NCBI GenBank assembly: GCA_910588465.1
Contig: CAJUOP010000010.1
Coordinates: 1 to 50,456, forward strand
Origin: an uncultured Christensenellaceae bacterium
GTDB taxonomy: Bacteria; Bacillota; Clostridia; Christensenellales; Borkfalkiaceae
Reading direction: 5' to 3'
Length of the DNA: 50,456 bases
A program made the translations under genes and the position numbers. Shown here piece after piece: positions 6,990 to 15,388 of this stretch. The first letter of the stretch is position 1. The number at the start of each line of letters is the position of its first letter. The notes below the pieces were generated by a model, which saw only the letters and a program-made list of their open reading frames with translations, did no database searches and was not told the origin of the DNA.

Positions 6990-8495
6990 TTAAAACCGCG
7001 GAAGCCCACCCTTTATCTTTACCAGCTCGGTAAAAATTTTGGCGGTAACGAACGCGTCGTCGAACGCGCGGTGATGGTTGAACGTAAACCCGAAATGGTC
7101 CGCCACCGTGTTCAACTTATAATTGGAAAGCCGCAGCGTTTCCTGCGCAAACGCAACCGTGTCGATTTGGCGCATATCGAAGATATACCCCTCCTTTTCG
7201 CCGTAATAACGGATAAACTTACAGTCGAACGAGGCGTTATGCGCCACCAGCACGCTGCCGTAACAGAACTTGTAAAAGTCCGCGATCACGTCCTTGATCT
7301 CGGGAGCGCCCGCCAGCATATCGTCCGTGATCCCCGTAAGTCCGATAATTTCCTCGCTCAGCTTTACGGGACAGGCGACGAAGGTGGAAAACTTTTCGCA
7401 GATGTTTCCGTTTTCGATTTTAACGCCGCCCACCTCGATAATGCGGTCCATGATACCGCCCTTCGAAAGCCCCGTCGTTTCCAGATCGAACACCACGAAT
7501 TTTCCGCGCTTGAACTCCTCGGGCAGGGGCGAACCGTCGAACATTCCGCCCTGCACCAAATCGGATACGGGCGCGGGCACCACCTTTTTATAGACGGCGG
7601 GCACGGGCAGAGACGGTCTTTGTTCGGGCACGAAGCCCTGCGGCGGCGAGCCGAAGTCGATCCCCTTTATGCGGAAGGAAAGCGAGCCGTTGAACAGCTC
7701 GTTGTCGCCCGATAAGCACACGCTCGCACCCTGCGCGACCGTCCGCACCTTTTCGAGCGTCGCCTTTCGGGTAAAATACGAGGCGCGGAGCTGCCCGCTC
7801 CCGTCCGATATCGTGATCGAGAAATACGGCTTTTTATTCTTCGTCTCCCGCTCTTCGATAAAGCTTACCGTGCCGCACACGGTAACGCCCTGCATCTCCC
7901 CGTTTAAATCGGCAATGTAAATCGCCCGCTTGGGCTCCATGCCGTCGATGGGCGAATATTCGCAGACGGGGAAAAACCGCGGCGCAAGCACGGTTTCCTC
8001 GGGCTCGGGCTCGAATTCTATTTCCCCCTTCTCCTTTTTCACCATGCGGAATTCGCCCCGCCACACGCCGCAGAACTGCCGCGAAATTTCGCTTTGCAGC
8101 GCGTCGAGCACATGATCGCCCGCAAGCCGCGCCCGTTCGCTCTCTTCGGCGCAAATCGAAAATCTGCCTCCGCCGACCTCCGTTTCCGCCTGAATATCTT
8201 CGAGCGAAACAAAGGCGGCAGCCGCGGGGAAGCGCGTTTTCAGCGTCTGCGCCAACGCACGGCGCACCCCCTCCGCGCTCGGCACGGATTTGGTAATACG
8301 GGCTTTCGCCGCAAAACCTGCGGGCGCGTACCGCGCGGAAACGCTGTCCGCATGGGCGACGTCCTCCGCAGAGTACGTTAAATCGGTCAACAGAAAAAAC
8401 TCCGCCGTTTTTCCGTCCACGACGATTTTTTGCAGCACGGCGCGCTTTAAGCCCTCCGCCTCTCTTATCTCGTTTAAATATCTTTCGCTTCTCAC
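6990..8495 (-). CDS. Stand-alone PolC-type OB-fold plus DEDDh 3'-5' exonuclease
   Basis: A 501-residue protein starting at GTG 8493-8495, 15 nt after ispG. It looks like the front end of the Gram-positive replicative polymerase PolC. There is an N-terminal region of about 200 residues, then an OB fold (VCGTVSFIEERETKNKKPYFS, ITISDGSGQLRASYF) near 205-275. A DEDDh exonuclease domain occupies about 335-495, with ExoI VVFDLETTGL, ExoII HNASFDCKFI and ExoIII HHRAFDDAFVTAKIF. It ends in a normal stop before a terminator. The PHP and polymerase domains of PolC are absent, and nothing downstream continues them. It is therefore a processing exonuclease, not a polymerase. It could be a proofreading or repair nuclease; the substrate is not evident. 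Confidence 0.85.
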   Translation of the reverse strand: MRSERYLNEIREAEGLKRAVLQKIVVDGKTAEFFLLTDLTYSAEDVAHADSVSARYAPAGFAAKARITKSVPSAEGVRRALAQTLKTRFPAAAAFVSLEDIQAETEVGGGRFSICAEESERARLAGDHVLDALQSEISRQFCGVWRGEFRMVKKEKGEIEFEPEPEETVLAPRFFPVCEYSPIDGMEPKRAIYIADLNGEMQGVTVCGTVSFIEERETKNKKPYFSITISDGSGQLRASYFTRKATLEKVRTVAQGASVCLSGDNELFNGSLSFRIKGIDFGSPPQGFVPEQRPSLPVPAVYKKVVPAPVSDLVQGGMFDGSPLPEEFKRGKFVVFDLETTGLSKGGIMDRIIEVGGVKIENGNICEKFSTFVACPVKLSEEIIGLTGITDDMLAGAPEIKDVIADFYKFCYGSVLVAHNASFDCKFIRYYGEKEGYIFDMRQIDTVAFAQETLRLSNYKLNTVADHFGFTFNHHRAFDDAFVTAKIFTELVKIKGGLPRF

Positions 8496-8510
8496 TTGTA
8501 ATTCCGCCCG

Positions 8511-9548
8511 TTACAGCAATTCTTCCAGTCTCGCAAAAAATACCCGTTCCGCATTTTCCGCGGCAACGCGCTCGTTTTCCCTGCCCTTTTGCATGATCAC
8601 GCAATATTCCTTGCCGCCCGCAATGCCCAAATCGCACCCCGCCGCCTCGCCGATGCCGTTCACCACGCAGCCCATGACGGCGATTTTCAGCTTTTTGTTT
8701 ACGGCGCGGACGCGCTCGTTCACCCGCTCGGCAAGCCCCATGCAGTCGTATTGGCACCGTCCGCACGTGGGGCAGGATACGACCTCCGCGTACTCCGTTT
8801 CCAGCCCGCAGGCGCGCAAAATCGCATGGGCGGCATAAACCTCCTTCACGGGGTCGGCGGTGAGGGAAACGCGAATCGTATCCCCGATCCCGTTCAGAAG
8901 CAGCGCCCCGATCCCGATACTGCTTTTTATAATGCCCATCTCCTGCGTGCCCGCCTCGGTCACGCCCAGATGCAACGGATAATCCGTCCGTTCTGCAAGC
9001 AGCGTGTAAGCCTCCGTCGTGAGCGGAACGGAGGAAGCCTTTACCGAAACGACGATATCATGCACGCCGTGCTTTTCCAGCACGGAAACGTTTTGAAGCG
9101 CGCTCTCCACCAATGCGCGCGCACTCACGCCGTACTTCGCCAGAAAATGCGGCTCGATACTGCCCGAATTAGAGCCCACCCGCACGGGGATTTTATGCGC
9201 CTTTAAACAGTCCGCCACCCGCGCGATCTCCGCTTCCCCGCCGATATTGCCGGGATTGATGCGCAGCTTATCCGCGCCCGCCTCCGCCGCCAGCACGGCG
9301 AGCTTTGCCGAGAAATGCACGTCCGCCACGATCGGCGCGGAGGTCCGCTCCTTGATCGCCCGGATCGCGCGCGCGTCCGCCTCGTCGAGCACCGAAACGC
9401 GCACGATATCGCAGCCCGCCTCCTGCAAGCTTATAATTTGAGCGACGCATTTTTCTACGTCGCTCGTCTTTACCGTCGTCATGCTCTGCACGGAGATCTT
9501 GTCGCCGCCGAGCAGAACGTTCTTTATTCGCACCTGTCTTTTTGCCAT
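8511..9548 (-). CDS. ispG: (E)-4-hydroxy-3-methylbut-2-enyl-diphosphate synthase IspG
   Basis: IspG (GcpE), the 4Fe-4S enzyme of the MEP isoprenoid pathway. It reduces ME-cPP to HMBPP in the cytoplasm. 345 residues, typical of the short bacterial form. The TIM-barrel half carries ISVQSMTTVKTSDVE, ADVHFSAKLA and KLRINPGNIG. The C-terminal half has the cluster ligands: SCPTCGRC and, further on, MGCVVNGIGEA. It sits 2 nt after nrdR and 15 nt before the exonuclease gene, so it is probably the middle gene of one operon. Confidence 0.97.
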   Translation of the reverse strand: MAKRQVRIKNVLLGGDKISVQSMTTVKTSDVEKCVAQIISLQEAGCDIVRVSVLDEADARAIRAIKERTSAPIVADVHFSAKLAVLAAEAGADKLRINPGNIGGEAEIARVADCLKAHKIPVRVGSNSGSIEPHFLAKYGVSARALVESALQNVSVLEKHGVHDIVVSVKASSVPLTTEAYTLLAERTDYPLHLGVTEAGTQEMGIIKSSIGIGALLLNGIGDTIRVSLTADPVKEVYAAHAILRACGLETEYAEVVSCPTCGRCQYDCMGLAERVNERVRAVNKKLKIAVMGCVVNGIGEAAGCDLGIAGGKEYCVIMQKGRENERVAAENAERVFFARLEELL

Positions 9549-9550
9549 GC

Positions 9551-10018
9551 TTATTTTTCGTCGTCCTTCTTTTCCATCATTCTCTGCAATTCGGACATAA
9601 AGGAGGAAATATCCTTAAACGAACGGTATACGGACGCGTAGCGTACGTACGCGACTTCGTCCAGCTCCTTTAAGCCCTCCATCACCATTTCACCGATTTC
9701 CTTGGAGGAGATTTCCTGCTCCATGGAGTTGTAAACCTTTTTGGTGATCTCCTCGGCAAGCTCGTCGATTTTCTCGATGGGTACGGGGCGCTTTTCGCAG
9801 GACTTGATAATTCCGCGCTTTATCTTGCCGATATCGTAAGCTTGACGGTTCCCGTCCGATTTTACCACGAGAATGGGATTCACTTCGATCGTCTCGTACG
9901 TCGTAAACCGCTTTCCGCAGCCGATACATTCGCGGCGGCGGCGAATGGTTCTGTCGTCGTCCGTCGAGCGGGAGTCGATTACCTTGCTCTCCACGCAGTT
10001 GCAATACATACAGCGCAT
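9551..10018 (-). CDS. nrdR: Transcriptional repressor NrdR
   Basis: NrdR is the ATP/dATP-sensing repressor of ribonucleotide reductase genes. 155 residues with the start at ATG 10016-10018; the frame extends 20 codons upstream but lacks the family's beginning MRCMYC. The zinc ribbon uses Cys 3, 6, 31 and 34, followed by the basic IRRRRECIGCGKRFTTYE segment. An ATP-cone domain occupies about 46-136 (VVKSDGNRQAYDIGKIKRGI). It leads the nrdR-ispG-exonuclease cluster. No NrdR box was recognised in the window. Confidence 0.96.
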   Translation of the reverse strand: MRCMYCNCVESKVIDSRSTDDDRTIRRRRECIGCGKRFTTYETIEVNPILVVKSDGNRQAYDIGKIKRGIIKSCEKRPVPIEKIDELAEEITKKVYNSMEQEISSKEIGEMVMEGLKELDEVAYVRYASVYRSFKDISSFMSELQRMMEKKDDEK

Positions 10019-10064
10019 AATACACCTCTTCGCCGAACACGCGGCGGTTTCCTTTGTTTGCTTT

Positions 10065-10093
10065 ATTATACCACACAACGGCGGATTTGTAAA
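10065..10093 (-). promoter_or_regulatory. Promoter of the nrdR operon
   Basis: TTTACA (10088-10093), 17-bp spacer, TATAAT (10065-10070) on the minus strand, 46 nt before the nrdR start. Confidence 0.75.
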
Positions 10094-10135
10094 CGGTTTG
10101 ATTGATTTTTTGCCGCCGAAACAAAATTTTTCCGC

Positions 10136-10792
10136 TTAAAGGTCGACGCGCGGGAAACGTTTTTGCGAAATATGCACGGAAAGCGCCGTCGCGCCCGCAT
10201 AAAACTGAACGCAAACCGCAAACGCGCAAGCCTTCGCGCCCATATTCGCGGGGTCGGGCAGGTTGAGCACGTCGCGAAAGAGCGGAACGGTAAAGCGGAA
10301 CGCCGTGAGCAGTGCGATCAGCAAAAACTGCGCCGCGCCCGCAAGCAAAAACGGGACCCCCACCTTTTGCGGATTGCGATAGTACAGCGGAAAGAATATC
10401 AGATTAAACACGCCCGCAAGCAACGCGCAGTAGCCCAAAAACGCAATGTTCGCCGTGCTACCCGCCATATTCAGCTGCGCTTCGGGCGCGAGCGCAAGCT
10501 CCTTGATCGCGGTGAATATGCCCGCCGCCGTCCACATTGCCGCCTGCAAGAGCGCGCACATGGACATCCGCGCAAGCACGGCTTCCTTTCTTCCGACGGG
10601 AAGGCAGCAGGTAAACGCCGCGTCGCCGTTTTCCCGCGCCGTGAGGCAGATAAAAAACACCGAAAGTCCGGAAAAGAAAAACATTACCTCGTACGGATAA
10701 TTCGGAATAAACACGAACGCCGAAAACAACACGAACAACGCCCCCGTAGGGTGCAGACAGAGCGAAAACTCCTTTTTCAGCAACGCCGCCAT
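10136..10792 (-). CDS. ABC-2-type membrane permease subunit
   Basis: A 218-residue integral membrane protein starting at ATG 10790-10792. The ATPase gene overlaps it by 16 nt. About six hydrophobic segments are visible (ALFVLFSAFVFIP, VMFFFSGLSVFFICL, ALLQAAMWTAAGIF, IAFLGYCALLAGVFNLIFF, FLLAGAAQFLLIALL, KACAFAVCVQFYAGAT). This matches the permease partner of BcrA/YtrB-like exporters in Bacillota. Substrate unknown. A long frame upstream in the same phase is only a shadow of the ATPase gene. Confidence 0.8.
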   Translation of the reverse strand: MAALLKKEFSLCLHPTGALFVLFSAFVFIPNYPYEVMFFFSGLSVFFICLTARENGDAAFTCCLPVGRKEAVLARMSMCALLQAAMWTAAGIFTAIKELALAPEAQLNMAGSTANIAFLGYCALLAGVFNLIFFPLYYRNPQKVGVPFLLAGAAQFLLIALLTAFRFTVPLFRDVLNLPDPANMGAKACAFAVCVQFYAGATALSVHISQKRFPRVDL

Positions 10793-11616
10793 TCCCGCCT
10801 CCTTTCCGTTTCCAGATGCACCATGATTTCGTCCAGCGAGGGAAGGGAGAGCTCCGCGCCCTCCGCTTCCGTCCCACGCGGCACCAGACCGCGGAAGCCG
10901 TCCCTGCCCTCCTTTAATCCGATAACGGGCAGGACGGGCTTTTGCGCAAAGCGGGCGAGCAGATACTTTTTCTTCAGCTCCGAAAGCGGCTCCGCCGCCA
11001 GCACGCGCCCCGCAGACAAATACACCACGTCGTCGGCAACGCGCTCCAAATCGGAAGCGATATGCGTGGAGAACAGCACCGAAACGCCCTCCTTTTTCAC
11101 CAGCGAGTAAACGGTGTCGCAAAAGTCCTCGCGGGAGAGCGGATCCAGCCCGCTCGTCGGCTCGTCTAAAATCAACAGCCGCGCCCCGTGCGACAGCGCC
11201 AGCGCGATGGCGAATTTTACCTTCATCCCCTCCGACAGCTCGCGCACCCGCTTCCGCCCGTCCAGTCCGAACCGCCTCATAAGCTCGGTAAAGTACGCGC
11301 CGTTCCAGTCGGCATAAAACGCCCTTACGCAGGCGGCGACTGAACACAGCCGCTTTTGCGGATAATAGCGGAACCCGCCACCCGCAAACCCGATGCTGCG
11401 CTTGAACGCCTGCGCGTCGCGGAAGGAAACGCCGAACGCCTCCGCCTCGCCCTCGCACCCGATCAAACCCGCGATCGCCTTTAACGCGGTACTCTTGCCC
11501 GCGCCGTTCGCGCCGATCAAGCCCGTAACCCCGCCCTGCCTTACCGCAAAGCTAACGCCGTCCAGCAAAAAGGACGGATAGCGCTTGGTAAGTTTCTTTA
11601 CGCAAAGCGCGTTCAT
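10777..11616 (-). CDS. ABC transporter ATPase, YtrB/BcrA-like
   Basis: A 279-residue nucleotide-binding subunit. Walker A is GANGAGKS at residues 35-42. The signature is LSEGM, where most exporters have LSGGQ; that variant is common in the YtrB/AbrB-linked group. Walker B is RLLILDEPTSGLD, and the switch His is FSTHIAS. It overlaps both neighbours (the AbrB gene upstream by 4 nt and the permease downstream), so the three are translated as a unit. The probable role is an exporter for a peptide, lipid or antibiotic-like compound. No immunity or biosynthesis gene nearby narrows this down. Confidence 0.9.
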   Translation of the reverse strand: MNALCVKKLTKRYPSFLLDGVSFAVRQGGVTGLIGANGAGKSTALKAIAGLIGCEGEAEAFGVSFRDAQAFKRSIGFAGGGFRYYPQKRLCSVAACVRAFYADWNGAYFTELMRRFGLDGRKRVRELSEGMKVKFAIALALSHGARLLILDEPTSGLDPLSREDFCDTVYSLVKKEGVSVLFSTHIASDLERVADDVVYLSAGRVLAAEPLSELKKKYLLARFAQKPVLPVIGLKEGRDGFRGLVPRGTEAEGAELSLPSLDEIMVHLETERRREWRRC

Positions 11617-11831
11617 TTCTTCTCCTTTCCGAGCGCGTTGACCGCGCTGAAAAAGGTCTCGATATACGAATAGGGCTGCAGCGCGATCCCCTGCCCCTTG
11701 TCCGCCATTAAAATTAAGCTGCTGCCCTCCGAAAGCGCGAACATCTCCCGCACCTCTTTGGGAATGACGATCTGCCCCTTCGGTCCCAGCTTTACCGTGC
11801 TTAAAAATTTCCCCTCCGGCTGATTTTCCAT
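11613..11831 (-). CDS. AbrB/SpoVT-type DNA-binding regulator
   Basis: A 72-residue swapped-hairpin DNA-binding protein. The AbrB core is LSTVKLGPKGQIVIPKEVREMFAL, followed by EGSSLILMADKGQGIALQP. It is the first gene of the AbrB-ATPase-permease operon, with an ATGA overlap into the ATPase gene. In comparable clostridial operons the small regulator (AbrB or GntR type) controls its own ABC exporter. A tandem 9-bp repeat at the operon's transcription start is a candidate binding site. Confidence 0.9.
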   Translation of the reverse strand: MENQPEGKFLSTVKLGPKGQIVIPKEVREMFALSEGSSLILMADKGQGIALQPYSYIETFFSAVNALGKEKK

Positions 11832-11851
11832 TTTACTCCCCTTTAATTGTA

Positions 11852-11869
11852 TTACTTTTCTTACTTTTC
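11852..11869. promoter_or_regulatory. Tandem 9-bp repeat TTACTTTTC, candidate AbrB operator
   Basis: Two head-to-tail copies of TTACTTTTC (11852-11860, 11861-11869) lie directly downstream of the -10 box, over the likely start of transcription. Confidence 0.45.
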
Positions 11870-11873
11870 AAAC

Positions 11874-11902
11874 ATTATAGCACGAAAAAAGCGTTTTGTC
11901 AA
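11874..11902 (-). promoter_or_regulatory. Promoter of the abrB-ABC operon
   Basis: TTGACA (11897-11902), 17-bp spacer, TATAAT (11874-11879) on the minus strand: full consensus. Confidence 0.85.
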
Positions 11903-11923
11903 GCGTTATTCGGATTTTGGGGA

Positions 11924-11952
11924 TTGACAAACCGAATGCTTCGCCGTATAAT
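11924..11952 (+). promoter_or_regulatory. Promoter of the split-barrel protein gene
   Basis: TTGACA (11924-11929), 17-bp spacer, TATAAT (11947-11952), divergent from the abrB promoter with the -35 boxes 21 bp apart. Confidence 0.85.
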
Positions 11953-11970
11953 AAAAGTAAGGAGAACAGG

Positions 11971-12882
11971 ATGGACGCTTTTAAGGATTTGCGCATCGTA
12001 GACAATTTTTACCAGACCTCTTCGTTTTTTCCCATGCCCACGATCTTGGTGGGAACGGTTGCGGAAAACGGCAAAACCAACCTCGGTTCTTACTCGCTCT
12101 GCTTCCCCTATTACGTAGCGGGCAAGGACTATTACGCCATGATCTTAGAGAGCCGCAACAGCTCGAACACGGCGCAAAACATTCTGCGCGGAAGCAAGGT
12201 TTCGCTTAACTTTATTCCCGACAGGAAAAAGTATTTCCGCGAGGCGGTGCGCCTCGGCTTCCCAGGCGAGACGACCGAGGAAAAGATGAAAGACTGCATT
12301 TTTACCTTAAAAGACGGCTTGGCGGAGGGCGAACGCCCCAAAATCATAGCGGAAGCGTTTCAGGTGTTCGAATGCAGCTGGGACGGCTCCTTAGAGGACG
12401 CGCATTTGGACAAAGCGGGAAATTTAGAGGGCTACGAGCCGCCCTATCGCAATTTTAACGGAATCACGAGCAAATTCGGCGCGCACTTTATTTTGAAAAT
12501 AGATAAAATTTTAATGAAGGAGCAATACCGCGGCGCGATACTCGACGGCGTTAAACGGAACCGTTTCCCGTCCGTGCCCGTCGATTACGGCTACCGCGAC
12601 AGTACGAATTTCTGGTGCTCGCGCTTTAAAAAGCCCTTTCCCGAAAAAATTCAGGCAAAGGCGGTCGACGTGCAGACGGTAAAATACGCCGCCTCGCGCA
12701 TCGACCCGAACGTGAAATTTACGGACGAGGCGTGCGCCAAGCTTACCAAGATCCCCCGCATCTTTTTAAAAGCCGCGCTCACGCAAATGGTAAGCATTGC
12801 CAAGGAGGAGGGAATTTCCCTCATCGACGAAAGGGCGCTCGAGCTGATCAACGACAAGCGCCGCAAGGAAAAGAAAAAATAA
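11971..12882 (+). CDS. Flavin-reductase-like split-barrel protein with C-terminal PCP_red-like domain
   Basis: A 303-residue protein starting at ATG 11971 after AAGGAG. This start lies downstream of its promoter, whereas the longer frame begins upstream of it. The first 200 residues resemble the FMN-binding split-barrel flavin reductase family (MPTILVGTVAENGKTNLGSY, NTAQNILRGSKVSLNF). The last 50 (KFTDEACAKLTKIPRIFLKA, then EEGISLIDERALELI) match the PCP_red pattern. That is the short helical domain named after a protochlorophyllide reductase subunit and found in many non-photosynthetic redox proteins. A flavin-dependent reductase or pyridoxamine-oxidase-like role is likely but the substrate is unknown. 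Monocistronic. Confidence 0.65.
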   Translation: MDAFKDLRIVDNFYQTSSFFPMPTILVGTVAENGKTNLGSYSLCFPYYVAGKDYYAMILESRNSSNTAQNILRGSKVSLNFIPDRKKYFREAVRLGFPGETTEEKMKDCIFTLKDGLAEGERPKIIAEAFQVFECSWDGSLEDAHLDKAGNLEGYEPPYRNFNGITSKFGAHFILKIDKILMKEQYRGAILDGVKRNRFPSVPVDYGYRDSTNFWCSRFKKPFPEKIQAKAVDVQTVKYAASRIDPNVKFTDEACAKLTKIPRIFLKAALTQMVSIAKEEGISLIDERALELINDKRRKEKKK

Positions 12883-12889
12883 ACGATCG

Positions 12890-12921
12890 AAAAAAGCGAC
12901 CGCCGCCGCGGTCGCTTTTTT
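12890..12921. terminator. Bidirectional terminator
   Basis: GCGACCGC / GCGGTCGC stem (12896-12903, 12908-12915) extended by A6/T6 flanks. It lies between convergent genes; the last bases overlap the GH3 stop codon. Confidence 0.88.
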
Positions 12922-15322
12922 ATTTGATTCTTTTGCAAAAACAGGCGATCGCCTTAAAAATTTTTCCGTTTGCGAAATGCGCGAAGCCCTGCGCATAATG
13001 GTGCGGGAAGCGCTTCCCCGCCGACATCGACATGGAAATCAGCGAGCCGCTTTCCAGCACCCGTTTTAAAAACACGGCGCCCTTTACGGCGTTGTCGCGC
13101 GCCTCGCCCTCGGGTAGCCTTTTCGCCCGCCGCATTTTCCGTTTCGGCATGCTCATCACTGCGCGATATAAAATCCTGCCCCAAAAAGTCCGCTTTAAAT
13201 CGGAAAAGCGCGACTCCAAGCAAATCGGCATTTGAGGGGCGGGCTGCGGGATTTTTAAGCGCGACATTTCTTCGAACGCGCCGTCCGTCATTCTTTCCGT
13301 ATTCGCACCGCCGTACGCTTGCCGCACGGCTTCGCCGTAGGGAGACGGCGCCTCCTCGCCCGCGAGGAATATTTTTTGAGAAAGCTTCACCGTTTCGCAA
13401 TCCGAACATATTTGCAACTCGTATTCGCCGCGCTCGGTGACGTATCGGCTTTCCGCCGCGTTCCAATACCGCAGCTCCTTTTTCCCGAACGACGTTTCCG
13501 CCCGTTTGCTCTCGCCCGCGTTCAGATACACCTTGCAAAAGGCGCGCAGCTCTTTTTCGGGCTTGAATATTTCCGTTTGCGGCGCTTTTACGTAAAGCTG
13601 AACGATCTCCGCGCCCGCGCGTGCGCCCGTATTTTTCACCGTGCAGGAAACAACGATCGTCTCTCCTCTCTCCTCGGCGGAAAAATCCGAATATTCGAAC
13701 GAAGTATAGGAGAGCCCGTAACCGAACGGATAACGCGCACGCTTGCCCGCCGTAAGAAAGTAGCGGTACCCGACGAACACGCTCTCGCGGTAAACCTCCG
13801 CGGCGGACCTGGAATATTCCGCGCCGAACGGGATATCCGAATATACTTCCGCCCAACTCTCGGCAAGCCTCCCGTTGGGATTTCTGCCGCCGAACAGCAG
13901 CTCCGCCGCCGCGGTCCCACAGCCCTGCCCGGCGGTATGCAAGTTTAAAATCGCGCTCACGCGGTCGGCAAAGGGCAATTCCACGGGCGAGCCGCACATG
14001 AGCACCACGGCAAGCCGTTTTCCTGCATTCAGCAGCGCGTCGATGGCGCGAAGCTGATTTTCGGGCAGGCGCATATTCTCTCTGTCCGCGCCCTCGCTCT
14101 CCGCACAGTCGGGAAGTCCCGCAAAAAAGAGCACGACTTCATAGCCCTCCGCCGCACGCACCGCCTGCGCAATCAGCGCTTCGTCGGATTCAACCTTGTC
14201 CGCACGATACGCCTTGGCATAGCCGTAAGCGATCTTCCGGTTGTCGAACGCCGCCCGAGGTGAGACAAGACGGGCGGGATAAATCATAGAGCTGCCCGCA
14301 CCCTGATAGCGGGGCTTTTCGAACAGCTCGCCCGCGACAAAGTACGCGCCGCCCTTTTCAAGCGGCAATAAGCCGTCGTTTTTTAACAGCACGGCGCAAT
14401 CCGCCGCAACCTCCGCCGCCAGCTCGGCGTGCGCGCAAAAGTCCGCCTCCGCCCGCGTCTGCCCCGCGCAGCGCTCCGCGAGACCCAGCACGTTTTTTAC
14501 GGCGCGGTCCAGATCCTCCCGCGCGAGCTCGCCCGAGCCGATCCCCTCTGAAATCTGTTTGCGGCAGATCGCGGTATCTCCCGGCATTTCCAGATCGCAC
14601 CCCGCCCGCAGCATTTTCAGCCGATCGTGCGAAGCGCCCCAATCGGTCATAACCAAGCCGTCGAAGCCCCATTCTTCGCGCAGGATCTCCGTTAAAAGCC
14701 GCCTGTTTTCCGAACAGAACGTGCCGTTCACACGGTTATATGCACACATGACCGCATACGGCCTCTCCTTTACGATAATTTCGAAGGGCTTTAAATAGAT
14801 TTCCCGCAGCGCGCGCTCGTCGCATACGCTGTCCCCCGTAAAGCGGAAGTTCTCCGCATTGTTCAGGGCGAAATGCTTTACCGCCGCCCCGACGCCCGCG
14901 CTCTGCATCCCCTTCAACTGAGCCGCCGCAAGCCTTCCCGCAAGCAGCGGGTCCTCGGAAAAATACTCGAAATTCCGTCCGCAGAGCGGGTTGCGCTTGA
15001 TGTTCACCGCAGGACCGAGCAGCACGTTCACCCCGTAATGCAGGCACTCCTCGGCGAGCGCGCGTCCGATTTTATAGGCGTTTTCCGTGTTCCATCCCGA
15101 GGCAAGCGCCGCGGCGGTGGGAAACGCGGTTGCGGGCAAACTTCCCGTAACTCCGTTGTCGCCCCCTTCCGTCTGCACCCGCAAGCCGTGCGGTCCGTCC
15201 GACGTGCGCACGGAGGGAATAGAAAGGCGGGGAACGGAAACAGTTTCCATAAAATTCGTTCCCGCAACCAAAGCCGCCTTTTCCTCTACCGTTAAACGGT
15301 CGCACACGTCCCGATCGTTCAT
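12920..15322 (-). CDS. Glycoside hydrolase family 3 protein (beta-glucosidase-like)
   Basis: An 800-residue GH3 enzyme without a signal peptide, so cytoplasmic. I prefer ATG 15320-15322 because GGGGTG precedes it; the ATG five codons upstream has no ribosome binding site. The (beta/alpha)8 domain shows TSDGPHGLR, GRNFEYFSEDP and VKHFALNN. The nucleophile Asp lies in LVMTDWGAS. The alpha/beta sandwich domain and a fibronectin-III-like domain (VSCTVKNTGARAGAEIVQLY) follow. A C-terminal extension of about 100 residues after the Fn3 domain is unusual for the family. It hydrolyses beta-linked glucosides or xylosides of imported oligosaccharides; the exact sugar is open. The Fn3 domain argues against the NagZ subgroup. 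Confidence 0.92.
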   Translation of the reverse strand: MNDRDVCDRLTVEEKAALVAGTNFMETVSVPRLSIPSVRTSDGPHGLRVQTEGGDNGVTGSLPATAFPTAAALASGWNTENAYKIGRALAEECLHYGVNVLLGPAVNIKRNPLCGRNFEYFSEDPLLAGRLAAAQLKGMQSAGVGAAVKHFALNNAENFRFTGDSVCDERALREIYLKPFEIIVKERPYAVMCAYNRVNGTFCSENRRLLTEILREEWGFDGLVMTDWGASHDRLKMLRAGCDLEMPGDTAICRKQISEGIGSGELAREDLDRAVKNVLGLAERCAGQTRAEADFCAHAELAAEVAADCAVLLKNDGLLPLEKGGAYFVAGELFEKPRYQGAGSSMIYPARLVSPRAAFDNRKIAYGYAKAYRADKVESDEALIAQAVRAAEGYEVVLFFAGLPDCAESEGADRENMRLPENQLRAIDALLNAGKRLAVVLMCGSPVELPFADRVSAILNLHTAGQGCGTAAAELLFGGRNPNGRLAESWAEVYSDIPFGAEYSRSAAEVYRESVFVGYRYFLTAGKRARYPFGYGLSYTSFEYSDFSAEERGETIVVSCTVKNTGARAGAEIVQLYVKAPQTEIFKPEKELRAFCKVYLNAGESKRAETSFGKKELRYWNAAESRYVTERGEYELQICSDCETVKLSQKIFLAGEEAPSPYGEAVRQAYGGANTERMTDGAFEEMSRLKIPQPAPQMPICLESRFSDLKRTFWGRILYRAVMSMPKRKMRRAKRLPEGEARDNAVKGAVFLKRVLESGSLISMSMSAGKRFPHHYAQGFAHFANGKIFKAIACFCKRIK

Positions 15323-15339
15323 AGCCGCACCCCCCATAT

Positions 15340-15370
15340 AAAAAATCGGCAGTTTTCAAGCACTACCGAT
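15340..15370 (-). terminator. Terminator of the YitT gene
   Basis: Stem ATCGGTAGT / ACTGCCGAT (one G-T pair) on the minus strand, followed by T6. Confidence 0.7.
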
Positions 15371-15388
15371 CGCCGCTTTTATCCCGTT

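Noticed and set aside
10793..11458. Long frame continuing upstream of the ABC permease
   Set aside because: Arg/Gly-rich shadow of the ABC ATPase gene in another frame. The permease starts at 10792, where a hydrophobic protein begins.
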